DNA of 64,000 nucleotides from Kiloniellaceae bacterium (GCA_021776195.1 JAJFGK010000060.1:124001-188000), one strand, 5' to 3'. Shown: positions 25,427-35,624, counted from the first letter of the stretch. Notes: generated by a model not told the origin, from the letters alone. Numbers and translations are program-made.

Positions 25427-26842
25427 ATGTCCGCCCGCATTCTTGTTGTCGACGATATTCCCGCCAACGTTAAGCTCCTCGAGATCAAGCTCTCCGCGGA
25501 GTATTTCGAGGTCTTCACGGCATTGGACGGACCCTCGGCGCTGGATCTTGCCGAACAGTGCGCGCCGGACTTGATCCTGTCCGATATCATGATGCCGGGC
25601 ATGGATGGGTTCGAACTCTGCGAGCGCTTGAAGGCCAACCCAAAGACCCAACATATCCCGGTCGTGATGGTAACCGCTCTCAGCGAGGTCAGCGACCGCG
25701 TCCGCGGCCTGCAGGCCGGCGCCGATGATTTCCTGACCAAGCCGGTCAGCGATCTCGCTCTCTTTGCCAGGGTGCGCTCGCTGGCTCGCCTCAAGCTAAT
25801 GCTGGATGAACTGCGCATTCGCAAGGCGACCACGGGACAGGCCGATGACGTTGTCGAGCAGGACGACATCGCCGACGTCGACGTCTCCAACGCCAATATC
25901 TTGCTTGCCGAAGCCAGCGATTTGAATGCCAAGCGGATCGTCGGCTTTTTGGAGGAGGCGGGGCAATCCGTCACGCTGGCGACCGATAGTGAGGCCGTGA
26001 TCGAGGCGGTCCAGGTCGAAGAGTACGACCTGGTGATCGTCAACCTGAATTTCGGTGAAGAGGACGGGTTGCGGCTCTGTTCGCAGTTGCGCTCGCAAGA
26101 CACGACCCGACACATCCCGATTCTCCTCGTCCTGGACGACGAGGATCTGCCGAAGCTGGCCAAGGGCCTGGATCTTGGTGTGACCGACTATCTCATCCGT
26201 CCGATCGATCAGAACGAGTTGCATGCCCGCTGCCGAACCCAGATTCGTCGGCGCCGTTATCAGGAACGGCTACGCGACATGCTGCGGCAATCGGTTTCGA
26301 TGGCCTACACCGACGCGCTGACCGAGGTCTACAACCGGCGCTACATGAGCGCCCACCTCGATCGCAAAATCATGGAAATCGCCGAGCGCGAGAAACCCGT
26401 CTCGACCCTGATCTTCGATATCGACCATTTCAAGTCGGTCAACGATACCCATGGCCATCAGGCCGGCGACGAAATTCTCCGTGGCGTGGCCCGGCGCACC
26501 TCGGATAGTCTGCGCGACACCGATATGGTGGCGCGCTACGGCGGCGAGGAATTCGTGGTCGTGCTGCCGGATTCAGATGCCGCCATCGCCCTGCAGGTGG
26601 CCGAGCGGTTGCGCCGTTTGATTGCCGACAAGCCTTTCGATATCGGCGACGACCGCGAAGCGGTGGGGATCACCATATCGATTGGCTGTGCGAGCACCAC
26701 CGACCCGCTGGAAACCGCCGACAGCCTGATCGGCCGCGCCGACCAGGCGCTCTATTCGGCCAAGAACAGTGGCCGTAACAAGGCGCTCTCCGCGGATATT
26801 CTGGCCGAGGACGAGAACCAGCGCGTGCTAGCCGGAGGTTGA
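25427..26842 (+). CDS. pleD: PleD response regulator / diguanylate cyclase
   Basis: A 471-residue protein with two receiver domains and a GGDEF domain. The first receiver has VVDDIPANVKLLE and the phospho-acceptor in LILSDIMMPGMDG. The second (about 155-285) lacks the aspartate (LVIVNLNFGEED), the known dimer-adaptor form. The cyclase domain carries GGEEF with inhibitory-site RDTD five residues before. PleD makes cyclic di-GMP at the swarmer-to-stalked transition. It follows divK in one operon and ends at a strong terminator. Confidence 0.97.
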   Translation: MSARILVVDDIPANVKLLEIKLSAEYFEVFTALDGPSALDLAEQCAPDLILSDIMMPGMDGFELCERLKANPKTQHIPVVMVTALSEVSDRVRGLQAGADDFLTKPVSDLALFARVRSLARLKLMLDELRIRKATTGQADDVVEQDDIADVDVSNANILLAEASDLNAKRIVGFLEEAGQSVTLATDSEAVIEAVQVEEYDLVIVNLNFGEEDGLRLCSQLRSQDTTRHIPILLVLDDEDLPKLAKGLDLGVTDYLIRPIDQNELHARCRTQIRRRRYQERLRDMLRQSVSMAYTDALTEVYNRRYMSAHLDRKIMEIAEREKPVSTLIFDIDHFKSVNDTHGHQAGDEILRGVARRTSDSLRDTDMVARYGGEEFVVVLPDSDAAIALQVAERLRRLIADKPFDIGDDREAVGITISIGCASTTDPLETADSLIGRADQALYSAKNSGRNKALSADILAEDENQRVLAGG

Positions 26843-26883
26843 AGCCGCGCCGCCCGGCGAAGCTCGGGTCAACTCCAAGCGCG

Positions 26884-26926
26884 AAAAACGCCACGGGCCG
26901 GGCCTGTGGCGTTTTGTATTTTTTTT
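26884..26926 (+). terminator. Rho-independent terminator after pleD
   Basis: AAAACGCCACGGGCC pairs with GGGCCTGTGGCGTTTT with one mismatch, followed by GTATTTTTTTT. The flanking A-run also allows it to work on the minus strand, though rpmG reads away from a point 75 bases on. Confidence 0.85.
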
Positions 26927-27000
26927 GCGGCTGCCGAAGGAAAGTCGCTGGACGCGAGGGGGCGATCAAAGGCCCGGAGACGTCTCGTGGACCGGTCAAG

Positions 27001-27168
27001 CTAGCGAAGCTTGGTTTCCTTGAAAATCACGTGCTTACGGGCCACGGGGTCATACTTCTTGAACTGCAGCTTTTCCGTGAGGGTGCGGGGGTTCTTCTTG
27101 GCCACATAGAAGTACCCGGTCCCGGCGGTGCTTTCCATCTTGATCAATTGTACGGCCGGTTTAGCCAT
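27001..27168 (-). CDS. rpmG: 50S ribosomal protein L33
   Basis: A 55-residue L33: [38 protein letters not shown] and the lysine-rich end. It lacks the CxxC zinc pairs, so it is the zinc-independent form. Standard length. In the conserved cluster order it lies near rnr, here separated by the S41 protease gene. Confidence 0.97.
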   Translation of the reverse strand: MAKPAVQLIKMESTAGTGYFYVAKKNPRTLTEKLQFKKYDPVARKHVIFKETKLR

Positions 27169-27285
27169 GGCTATACCCTCGTTGCGAACGGGTTGAACGG
27201 GCGCGCACATTACGCCGCCCGCCCGCCCTGTCAAGGTGAATGTGTGCCCGGCGTGAGCCTGCTCATGTGCCGGCCGGGGGCAGGT

Positions 27286-28869
27286 CTACTGAGACAGACT
27301 AGAGGTCTGCAGTTCCGCCGTATTGGGGGTTCCCTGCAGGGCGATTGCATAGAGCGCGGGCTCGTCGAGCAGCCGCGTCGCGATCTCGAGGTCGATTTCG
27401 GCCTGCTCCTCGGTGGCCGGACAGCTTGCCCTGACGCGCTCGACCCCGGCGTCATCCTTAGAAGGGACATCCAGGTTGCGCAGGTGATGGTCGACCAGAC
27501 CGCCGCCACTGCGCATGGCCGACAGAATTTCATCGACCGTTGCATCCTTCGCGCTGGAACAGATGTCGGGAAGCACGCCGCGCTTGTTCAGGGCATAGCC
27601 CGAGGGGGCGTGGAACCGGGCCCAGGTCAAGGTCAGTTCGCCCTGATTGGGCAAGCGCAGCAGCGTCTGCACGGTGCCCTTGCCGAAAGAGACGCTGCCC
27701 ACGACCACGGCGCGCCCGGAGTCCTGCAGCGCGGCGGCGACGATTTCCGAGGCCGAGGCAGACCCGGCGTTGGCCAGGACCACGACCGGCAGTCCGCCGG
27801 TGACATCGTGATTGTTCGCCTCGAAATACTGGTGACTGTCGGGGTGGCGTCCACGGGTGGTCACGATTCGGCCCCCTTGCATGAAGAGATCGGACACCGA
27901 CACCGATTGATCCAGCAAGCCGCCGGGATTGTTACGCAAATCGATGATGAAGCCGGTCAGGTCGTCGCCCTGCTCCGCCAAGGCAATCTCGATCCGCTCT
28001 CGCAAGCTGCGAGTGGTGTTCTGGTTGAACCCGGAGACCTGGATGTAGGCGGCATTGCCTTCGCGGCTGTAGCGCGCGGTCTGCGGGATGATATGCGCCC
28101 GCACAATGTCAATCTCCAAAGGCTCGGTTGCGGCCGGCCGATCGATGGTCAAGGTCACCTCGCTGCGGATCGCGCCGCGCAGGCGCCCCACGGCCTCGCG
28201 CTGGGTCAAGCCAGCCGCCACTTCGCCATCGATGGCGGTAATAATGTCGTCCTTCAAGAGCCCGCCCCGCTCGGCCGGCGTTTCCTCCATGACCGACAGC
28301 ACCAGCACCCCCTCTTCGACGAGGCGAATGCGAACGCCAATACCGCCAAAGCCGTCCCGGCTGGCGCGATTCTCGCGCGCGGCATCGCGCCCGGCGTAGC
28401 GGGAAAAGCCATCCAATTGGGTTAGGATTCCATCGAACACGGCCTCGTAGATTTCCTCGGGCTCGGTGACGTGGAGTTCCTGGGAGACGATGCGTCCGGC
28501 CTCGATGAAGTCTGCGGTGACATTGCCCCACTTGTCGGTGTCGTCCTCGGGGGGCATGGCGATGCGCTTGGACTCGACGCCCTCGAACAGCAGGCTCAGG
28601 TACCGGCCTTCCTGGGTCACCGAGAGCGCCGGGTCGATCGAAGTCAGACTCTCCAGTCCGGAGATGGCCAGACCGGCAACCGACACCTCATCGATGTAGA
28701 TGTTCGTGATATCCTCGTAACTGACGCCAAAGAGACGCTGCGCGCTGTTCCCCTCGTTGGTCTGGAAAGGACCGCTGTCGCGCGCGCCGCAAGCAGCCAG
28801 AAACAAGACGAGAGTCACCGAAGCCAGGCGACGCCAGCTTAAGTCATTGAAACGCCGCAATAATTTCAC
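27286..28869 (-). CDS. S41-family C-terminal processing peptidase, lipoprotein
   Basis: About 527 residues from GTG 28869. A signal peptide with lipobox LFLAAC lies near residue 26 of this version. The frame stays open 41 codons further upstream (ATGs at 28938 and 28947), but only the later start leaves a normal signal peptide. A PDZ domain (LVEEGVLVLSVMEETPAERGG, about 185-260 of the mature protein) is followed by the tail-specific protease core with nucleophile serine in NAGSASASEIV and general-base lysine in SFGKGTVQ. It should cleave envelope proteins. Located between rnr and rpmG. Confidence 0.88.
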   Translation of the reverse strand: MKLLRRFNDLSWRRLASVTLVLFLAACGARDSGPFQTNEGNSAQRLFGVSYEDITNIYIDEVSVAGLAISGLESLTSIDPALSVTQEGRYLSLLFEGVESKRIAMPPEDDTDKWGNVTADFIEAGRIVSQELHVTEPEEIYEAVFDGILTQLDGFSRYAGRDAARENRASRDGFGGIGVRIRLVEEGVLVLSVMEETPAERGGLLKDDIITAIDGEVAAGLTQREAVGRLRGAIRSEVTLTIDRPAATEPLEIDIVRAHIIPQTARYSREGNAAYIQVSGFNQNTTRSLRERIEIALAEQGDDLTGFIIDLRNNPGGLLDQSVSVSDLFMQGGRIVTTRGRHPDSHQYFEANNHDVTGGLPVVVLANAGSASASEIVAAALQDSGRAVVVGSVSFGKGTVQTLLRLPNQGELTLTWARFHAPSGYALNKRGVLPDICSSAKDATVDEILSAMRSGGGLVDHHLRNLDVPSKDDAGVERVRASCPATEEQAEIDLEIATRLLDEPALYAIALQGTPNTAELQTSSLSQ

Positions 28870-29077
28870 CTGCGTTCCAGGGTCACGCGCTGGTTCGACC
28901 ACCCAACTTTCACTCCGAAAAAGGTCGCTAGACGCCATATTAAGCATGTCGACTCTTGTAACGCCACAGAGAATAATTCGCGGCGAACGCAAACTATTTC
29001 TTTTAGACCTCTAGTAGGCTCCCGGTTTCGTCAAGGATAAGTTAATAGTCTGCCGCAATATACCTCCCGGTCGGGCC

Positions 29078-31192
29078 TCAACGGCCACCGCGGGATTTCT
29101 TGGCGGCGCGGCCGCGGCCAGATCTTGCTCCCTTGCGTGCACCACCGGGTGTTTTGCCGCCTGACCGTCTGGACTTGGTCCCCTGCGGCCCCGGACCATC
29201 CCCTTGGCCGGGACTCTCGGTCTCCACGCCGCCGTCCGCTGGGGCGAAGAGCAGTCCGCCGGCGAGAGGCCGGCATTCGACCAGCCGGACCTCGATGGCG
29301 TCGCCCAAGCGGTAGACCCCGCCCCAGCGCCGCCCGACAAGCGCATGGCCCGAGGGATCGAGCTGATAGCGGTCGCCCACGAGCGCGCTCATCGGCATCA
29401 GGCCTTGGGCGCCGGTCTCGTGTAGCTCGACGAACAGGCCGGCCCGGGTACAGCCGGCAATGCGACCGGCGAACAGGGCGCCTTCGCGGCCGGCCAGGAA
29501 CGCGGCCATGTAGCGGTCCACGACCTGGCGTTCCGCGGCGCTGGCACGGCGCTCCGTCGCGCTGATGTCCTGGCCGATTTCGGCGAAGTCGGCCGCGGCG
29601 CCCTTGGGTAAGGCGCCGTCGCCCAACCCCAGGCCTCCGACCAATGCCCTGTGCACCAGCAGGTCGGCATAGCGCCGGATTGGCGAGGTGAAGTGGGCGT
29701 AGCGGTGCAGCCCGAGGCCGAAGTGGCCCAGGTTTCGCGGGGCGTAGACGGCCTGGGCCTGGGACCGCAGGATCGATTCGTGAAGGAAGGCGCGTCCCGG
29801 ATGGTCCTTGGCCTTTGACAGCAGCCGATTGAGGTCGCCGGGGCGAACGCCCTGACCACGGGTCAACTTGAGCCCCTTGATCTCCATACTGTCCAGCACG
29901 CTTCGCAGGGCCTCGAGCTTGACCGGATCGGGCGGCTCGTGAACCCGGTACATGCAGGGCTGCTTCAGGGCCTCGAGCGCCGTGGCCGCCGCGACGTTGG
30001 CGGTGATCATCAGGTCTTCGATCAGACGATGGCTGCCGAGCCGGTCCCGCGGGCGGATCGCCTCGACCTTGCCCTCGGCGTCGAGGAAGATCTGCCGCTC
30101 GGGCAGTTCGAGCTCCAGGCTGCCTCGCTTCTCCCGTGCCTGTAGTAAGGCCCCGTGGGCGCCATAGAGCGCCTCCACCGCGGCCTGGATCGGCCGGTCG
30201 AGCGGCGTTTCGCGGTCGGCGGCGGCCTGGGCCTGCGCGTAGGTGAGGCGGGCATGGGAGCGCATCATCCCCCGCAAGAAGCGGTGCTGCCGGATCTCGC
30301 CCTCGGCGTCGATGTGGATCCAAACCGCCAAACAGGGCCGGTCCTCGCCAGGTACCAGCGAGCACCAGCCGTTCGACAGCGCCTCCGGCAGCATCGGGAC
30401 CACGCGGTCGGGAAAGTAAACGGAATTGCCCCGCTCCAGTGCGTCCCGGTCCAGAGGGCTGTCCGGCCGCACGTACCAGGACACATCGGCAATCGCCACC
30501 AGCAGGCGCCAGCCCCCTGGATTGTCGGGGGCGTCGTCCCGGACAGCATAGACCGCGTCGTCGAAGTCCCGCGCGTCGGCCCCGTCGATCGTGACGAGAG
30601 CGACAGCCCGCAAATCCTCCCGGTCGGCCAGCGGCGCCGGCCCGCTGGCCGACGCGGCGGCCTGGGTCGCATCGGAAAAGTCGGTGGGAATGCCCAGTTC
30701 GTGTATGGCCAGCATGGAAAAGGCGCCGGGTTCGAGCGACGACCCGATCCGCTCGAGCAGGCGAACCTGCTTCAGGCCGAGCCTGCGCCGGCTCTCGGGC
30801 AGAACTTCGGCGCGATAGATCGCTCCCGGCTCGGGCTTCAGCGCGCGGTCCTCGCGCACCATGTAGTCGTACCGCTCGCCGCGCTTGACGGGTTTGAGCC
30901 GCGGGCCGGCCTCGGTCCGTTCATAGACGCCAAGTACGTCGCTCGTGGTCTTGGGCAGCAGGCGGATAATGTGCGCGCGGTAAGTCGCGCGGTCGATCCG
31001 TGTCATGCGTGCCAAGGCCCGGTCGCCGATGCCGGGCGCGCGGCCCGGTTCGGCCGACTCCTGAACCACGATATCGGGCGGGGGAGTCCGGTCCCGCCAG
31101 GTCACCGGGCGCGCCAGAGCCTCGCCGTTCTCATCGAGACCGGTGATCTCGATCACCGTGACATTGGGCAGGCTGCCGCGCTTGCTGCTCAT
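29078..31192 (-). CDS. rnr: Ribonuclease R, lacking the usual N-terminal helix-turn-helix
   Basis: A 704-residue 3'-5' exoribonuclease. Cold-shock-like RNA-binding segments come first, then the RNB core with catalytic aspartates in IDGADARDFDDAVYA and the AHFTSPIRRYADLLVHR motif, then an S1 domain (ALFAGRIAGCTRAGLFVEL) and a basic GKTPGGARKGARSGRG tail. It begins at MSSKRGSLPNVTVIEITG, directly at the cold-shock part: the winged-helix domain of typical RNase R is missing, and topA ends 43 bases upstream, leaving no room for it. Catalytic residues intact. Confidence 0.95.
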   Translation of the reverse strand: MSSKRGSLPNVTVIEITGLDENGEALARPVTWRDRTPPPDIVVQESAEPGRAPGIGDRALARMTRIDRATYRAHIIRLLPKTTSDVLGVYERTEAGPRLKPVKRGERYDYMVREDRALKPEPGAIYRAEVLPESRRRLGLKQVRLLERIGSSLEPGAFSMLAIHELGIPTDFSDATQAAASASGPAPLADREDLRAVALVTIDGADARDFDDAVYAVRDDAPDNPGGWRLLVAIADVSWYVRPDSPLDRDALERGNSVYFPDRVVPMLPEALSNGWCSLVPGEDRPCLAVWIHIDAEGEIRQHRFLRGMMRSHARLTYAQAQAAADRETPLDRPIQAAVEALYGAHGALLQAREKRGSLELELPERQIFLDAEGKVEAIRPRDRLGSHRLIEDLMITANVAAATALEALKQPCMYRVHEPPDPVKLEALRSVLDSMEIKGLKLTRGQGVRPGDLNRLLSKAKDHPGRAFLHESILRSQAQAVYAPRNLGHFGLGLHRYAHFTSPIRRYADLLVHRALVGGLGLGDGALPKGAAADFAEIGQDISATERRASAAERQVVDRYMAAFLAGREGALFAGRIAGCTRAGLFVELHETGAQGLMPMSALVGDRYQLDPSGHALVGRRWGGVYRLGDAIEVRLVECRPLAGGLLFAPADGGVETESPGQGDGPGPQGTKSRRSGGKTPGGARKGARSGRGRAAKKSRGGR

Positions 31193-31235
31193 CGTGCGGC
31201 GCGCCTCGGGTCCTGGCCGCGCGTTTGCATCGAAC

Positions 31236-33869
31236 TCAGGCGGCGGTGTCGGTTTTGGCGGGGGCTGTCTTCTTCGCCGCCGCCTTTTTCGCGGGCGTCT
31301 TCTTCGCGGTCTTCTTCTTGGCCGCCTTCTTGGCCGGCTTTTTCGCCTTGGCCGCGGGTTTCTTGCCCTTCTTTTCCGCTTGGGCCGCCAGCAGGGCGAC
31401 GGCTTCCTCCAGGGTCACGCTGGCCGGATCCTGGTCCTTGGGGACCGAGGCGTAGAGCCGGCCATGCTTGACATAGGGTCCAAAGCGCCCGGCCCCCTGG
31501 GTGATTGGCTTGCCATCCTCGGGGTGGTTGCCGACCTCGCGGCCGCTGTTCGACCGGCGCGGCGCCTCGGCGATCAGCGCAATGGCGCGGTTGAGCCCGA
31601 CCGCCAGCACGTCGTCGCCCTCTGTCAGCGACCGGTAGATTTGGCCATGCCTCACGTAGGGTCCGTAGCGTCCGATGCCCGCGGTAATCGGTTTGCCGTC
31701 TTCGGGGTGGAGGCCTACCTCGCGCGGCAGGGCCAGCAGCGCCAGGGCGCGCTCCAGGGTGACGTCCTCGCGGGCCAGGCCCTTGGGCAGCGAGCATCTT
31801 TTCGGCTTGGTATCCTCGACCGCTTCGCCGAGCTGGACATAGATGCCATAGGGCCCCTTGCGCAGGCTGACCTCGAGTTGGCTGGCCTCGTCCAGGCCGA
31901 GGACAAGGGGGGCGCTGAGGTCGTTGGCTTCCTCGCCGGTCTGCACCGCCAGGGACCGGGTGTGGCGGCACTCGGGATAGTTCGAGCAGCCAATGAAGCC
32001 GCCCGAGCGCGCCAGCCGCAGTCCGAGGCGCCCGTTGCCGCAAACCGGGCAGCGGCGCGGGTCGAAATCGGGCTTCTCGGCGTCGAGGGGAAAGAAATGG
32101 GGGCCCAGGTCCTCGTCCAGGGTGTCGATCACCGCGGTGATCGATAGATCCTTCGTCCCGGCCACCGCCTGGTTGAAGGCCGCCCAGAAGTCGCGAAGCA
32201 CCTTTTTCCAATCGATGCGCCCGCCGGAGATGTCGTCGAGTTGCTCCTCCAGGCCGGCCGTGAAATCGAACTCCACGTAGCGCTCGAAGTAGCTCCGCAG
32301 GAAGGCGGTCACCAGGCGGCCCCGATCCTCGGGCAGGAAGCGGCGCTTTTCCAAACGGACATATTCGCGGTCCTGCAGGACCTGAAGGATCGAGGCGTAG
32401 GTCGAGGGCCGGCCGATCCCGAGCTCCTCCATTTTCTTCACCAGGCTGGCCTCGCTGTAGCGCGGCGGCGGCTGGGTAAAGTGCTGGTTCGGTTCGATCG
32501 CCTGGCGGTTCACGGTTTCGCCCTGGGTCAGTTTAGGCAGCCGCCCGCTGCCATTTTCGTCTTCCGTCGGGTCGTCCTTGTCTTCCTGATAGAGCGTCAG
32601 GAAGCCGTCGAAGGCGACGGTCGAGCCGGTCGCGCGCAGACGGGTCGTGCCATCGTCCACCGCGACGTCGACCGAAACCTGATCGATCAGCGCGCTGGCC
32701 ATCTGACTGGCGGTGGTACGGGTCCAGATCAGACCGTAGAGCTTCAGTTCGTCCGGGGACAGATGGCGGGACAGATCCTTGGGCCGCCGCCGCAGATCGG
32801 TGGGGCGAATCGCCTCGTGCGCTTCCTGGGCGTTCTTGGCCTTCGATTTATAGTAACGCGGTGACTCGGGAAGGTAGCTGTCGCCGTATTCCTGGGCGAT
32901 CATCTCCCGCGCGGCCATGATGGCATCCTGGGCGATCTGGACCCCGTCGGTGCGCATATAGGTGATGAGGCCGACGGTGTCGCCGCCCAGCTCGATGCCC
33001 TCATAGAGCTTCTGTGCGGTGCGCATGGTCCGGGTCGCGCCGAATCCCAGCTTGCGCGACGCCTCCTGTTGCAAGGTCGAGGTGGTGAAAGGCGGGTAGG
33101 GATTGCGCTTGGTTTGCTTGCGCTCGATCTCGGCGATCTTAAAGTCCCGGGCCTCGTTCAGGTGGTTGACCGCCGCCGTGGCATCCTGCTCCGTGGCGAT
33201 ATCGAACTTGCCGAGCTTTTTGCCGTCAAGATGGGTCAGGCGGGCCTTGAAGAGGCCGCCCAGAATGGTCTGCAGCGACGCCTCGACGCTCCAGTACTCG
33301 CGGGCCCTAAAGACCTCGATCTCGGCCTCGCGATCGCAGATCAGGCGCAAGGTCACCGACTGCACCCGGCCGGCCGAGCGGCTGCCCGGAAGCTTGCGCC
33401 ACAGCACCGGCGACAGGGTGAACCCGACCAGATAGTCCAGCGCCCGGCGCGCCAAGTAGGCATCGATCAGTTCGACGTTCAATTCGCGCGGATGCTTGAA
33501 GGCCTCCAGAACCGCCGTCTTGGTGATCTCGTTGAAGACCACCCGGCGAACCTCTTGCTTGTCCAGGACCTTGCGCCGCTTGAGCTCCTCGACGATGTGC
33601 CAGGAAATCGCCTCGCCTTCGCGGTCCGGATCGGTCGCGAGGTAGAGCCGGTCGCCTTTCTTGACCGCCTGGGCGATCTCCTTCAGACGCTTGTCGCCGC
33701 GGTCGTCGACCAGCCAGGACATGGAGAAGTCCTCGTCGGGGCGGACCGAGCCGTCCTTGGGGGGCAGGTCGCGGACATGGCCATAGCTGGCGAGGACTTC
33801 GTAGTCCTTGCCCAGGTACTTGTTGATGGTCTTGGCTTTGGCGGGCGACTCGACAACGACGACATTCAT
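31236..33869 (-). CDS. topA: DNA topoisomerase I
   Basis: An 877-residue type IA topoisomerase relaxing negative supercoils. TOPRIM domain starts NVVVVESPAKAKTINKYLG with the acidic DxDREGE motif (TDPDREGEAIS); active-site tyrosine in LITYMRTDGV; one four-cysteine zinc finger (CPVCGNGRL...GCSNYPEC), then C-terminal TOPRIM-type repeats (EDGKPITAGIGRYGPYVRHG and a near copy) and a Lys/Ala-rich tail. The start at 33869 is the family start; a longer frame to 34061 overlaps dprA. Confidence 0.98.
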   Translation of the reverse strand: MNVVVVESPAKAKTINKYLGKDYEVLASYGHVRDLPPKDGSVRPDEDFSMSWLVDDRGDKRLKEIAQAVKKGDRLYLATDPDREGEAISWHIVEELKRRKVLDKQEVRRVVFNEITKTAVLEAFKHPRELNVELIDAYLARRALDYLVGFTLSPVLWRKLPGSRSAGRVQSVTLRLICDREAEIEVFRAREYWSVEASLQTILGGLFKARLTHLDGKKLGKFDIATEQDATAAVNHLNEARDFKIAEIERKQTKRNPYPPFTTSTLQQEASRKLGFGATRTMRTAQKLYEGIELGGDTVGLITYMRTDGVQIAQDAIMAAREMIAQEYGDSYLPESPRYYKSKAKNAQEAHEAIRPTDLRRRPKDLSRHLSPDELKLYGLIWTRTTASQMASALIDQVSVDVAVDDGTTRLRATGSTVAFDGFLTLYQEDKDDPTEDENGSGRLPKLTQGETVNRQAIEPNQHFTQPPPRYSEASLVKKMEELGIGRPSTYASILQVLQDREYVRLEKRRFLPEDRGRLVTAFLRSYFERYVEFDFTAGLEEQLDDISGGRIDWKKVLRDFWAAFNQAVAGTKDLSITAVIDTLDEDLGPHFFPLDAEKPDFDPRRCPVCGNGRLGLRLARSGGFIGCSNYPECRHTRSLAVQTGEEANDLSAPLVLGLDEASQLEVSLRKGPYGIYVQLGEAVEDTKPKRCSLPKGLAREDVTLERALALLALPREVGLHPEDGKPITAGIGRYGPYVRHGQIYRSLTEGDDVLAVGLNRAIALIAEAPRRSNSGREVGNHPEDGKPITQGAGRFGPYVKHGRLYASVPKDQDPASVTLEEAVALLAAQAEKKGKKPAAKAKKPAKKAAKKKTAKKTPAKKAAAKKTAPAKTDTAA

Positions 33870-33949
33870 TCGTGGTACGGACCTCTCCTCTGGTTCGCCT
33901 GCCGGCTGACGCGGGACTTGCCGCCGGCGACCGCAAGGGCCATTCCGCG

Positions 33950-35134
33950 TTAGTCTCCACCCAGGCGTAGAGCCACGCGGCCGCCTGGATGGCGTTCCAA
34001 CTGTCCGGTCAATTCCAGCTCCAGCAGGATCGTCGCCACGACGGGCGCAGAGAATTGGCACTCCCGCACCAGTTCGTCAACAGATACAGCGCTGGGCCCG
34101 AGCAGAGCGCGGACCGCCGCGCGGGCCCTGTCGTCGCTGTCGGCTTGGGTTTCGCCCGAGGTTTCCTCGACCGATTCCGATGTCCGACCGACGCCTGGCG
34201 AGACCGCAGGAATGAGCTGCCTTTGCCGCGCCGCCGCGCCCATCGCGGGGCTTGCCAGCAAGGGGCTCAGGCCCTCCAGCACGTCTTCGGCGGAGCGCAC
34301 CAAGGTCGCGCCCTCGCGAATCAAGCCATTGCAGCCGGCCGCCCGCGGGTCGAGCGGCGACCCCGGCACGGCAAACAGGTCGCGGCCCTGTTCGCCGGCC
34401 AGGCGGGCGGTGATGAGGGAACCCGAACGGGGCGCCGCCTCGACCACAACGACGCCCAGGCTCATGCCGGAGATGATCCGGTTGCGCCGTGGGAAGTGGC
34501 TGGCCTGGGGTTGGGTGCCCGGCGGCATCTCGCTGAGAATCAGTCCGGCGCGCGCGATCTCATCGTAGAGTGCCTGGTTCTCCTTGGGGTAGACCACGTC
34601 CACCCCGCCCGCCACCACGGCCGCCGTGCCATCGGCCAGGGCGCCCTTGTGGGCCGCCGCGTCGATCCCCCGGGCGAGGCCCGAGACCACCAGCAAGCCC
34701 GCGCGAGCCAGGTCGGTGGCGATGGTCTGGGCGAAGCGCCGGCCGTTGGCCGAGGCGTTGCGCGCGCCCACCACCGCGATCCCGGGCCGGGCCGCCAGGT
34801 CTTGCCGTCCGATCAGCGACAGCAGAGGCGGGGCCTCCTCCAGGGCGGCCAGAGCCGGCGGATAGCTCGCTTCGCAAAACCCCACCAGCCGCGCGCCGGC
34901 CCTTCCGAGGGCCTCGATCTCGGCCTCCGCGGTCTCGGGCCGGCAAATCTTGAGCGATCGCTTGCGGCCGCTGCGGCGGGTCAGCTCGGGCAGCGCTTCC
35001 AATGCCGCCCGGGCCGATCCGTAGCGGACCAACAGCTGACGAAAGGTGATCGGCCCGACATTCTCCGAGCGGATCAGGCGCAGCCAATCGAGACGTTCCG
35101 ACCAGCTCAACTCTTTCGGTGTGGGGCTCGACAT
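33950..35134 (-). CDS. dprA: DNA-processing protein DprA
   Basis: A 394-residue protein that loads RecA onto incoming single-stranded DNA during transformation. A SAM-like N-terminal domain precedes the Rossmann fold with VVGARNASANGRRFA, SGLARGIDAAAHKGAL and FPRRNRIISGMSLGVVVVEAA, then a C-terminal winged helix (VSVDELVRECQFSAPVVATILLELEL). Start ATG at 35134. Adjacent to topA (80 bases), as in other alphaproteobacteria, but separated from plsY by three plus-strand genes. Confidence 0.96.
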   Translation of the reverse strand: MSSPTPKELSWSERLDWLRLIRSENVGPITFRQLLVRYGSARAALEALPELTRRSGRKRSLKICRPETAEAEIEALGRAGARLVGFCEASYPPALAALEEAPPLLSLIGRQDLAARPGIAVVGARNASANGRRFAQTIATDLARAGLLVVSGLARGIDAAAHKGALADGTAAVVAGGVDVVYPKENQALYDEIARAGLILSEMPPGTQPQASHFPRRNRIISGMSLGVVVVEAAPRSGSLITARLAGEQGRDLFAVPGSPLDPRAAGCNGLIREGATLVRSAEDVLEGLSPLLASPAMGAAARQRQLIPAVSPGVGRTSESVEETSGETQADSDDRARAAVRALLGPSAVSVDELVRECQFSAPVVATILLELELTGQLERHPGGRVALRLGGD

Positions 35135-35213
35135 TTTGCGACTTTTGCGTGACGCTGCCGGGTACGTCAAGGTGAGTAAGGAATACGTTGGCGAAACAGG
35201 GTTTGGGCCTGGA

Positions 35214-35624
35214 ATGACGAGCCAAATTCCCGAGACGCCGCCAGGGCCTCCAAGGCGCGACAAGCGCACCGGCTTTTGGCTCGGAGTTTCTGCCACGGTC
35301 GCGGTCATCGTGACGGTCTTTGTGGTTGGTCCCTACCTTTCCTTACTATTTTCCATCAACTTTGGTAACGGCATTCAAATCAGCAGCACGGTGTTCGGTT
35401 GTGACCAAGAGCAGGTCACTGTACTGGTCGATGCCGACACCCACACCGTTGGGCGGGGCGAAGCGAGGATTTTTGGAATGGAGTACAAGGAAATCGGCTG
35501 GAAGTGCGGAAATAGGATACGTATCGAAAAGATGACCTGTCATGAGAGTACGGAATTTGTCTTAATCGTGCGGTATCCGGACGACGCACGCACGTCGATA
35601 ACTTGTGAGACTCCCTATCGATGA
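35214..35624 (+). CDS. Single-span membrane protein, unknown function
   Basis: About 136 residues from ATG 35214. A proline-rich polar start (TSQIPETPPGPPRRDKR), one strong hydrophobic span (FWLGVSATVAVIVTVFVVGPYLSLLF), and a ~90-residue outer part with four cysteines (FGCDQEQ, WKCGNR, MTCHES, ITCETP) that could form two disulfides outside the membrane. No family recognised. Divergent from dprA and upstream of two exported-protein genes on the same strand; lower in G and C than the housekeeping genes. Confidence 0.65.
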   Translation: MTSQIPETPPGPPRRDKRTGFWLGVSATVAVIVTVFVVGPYLSLLFSINFGNGIQISSTVFGCDQEQVTVLVDADTHTVGRGEARIFGMEYKEIGWKCGNRIRIEKMTCHESTEFVLIVRYPDDARTSITCETPYR

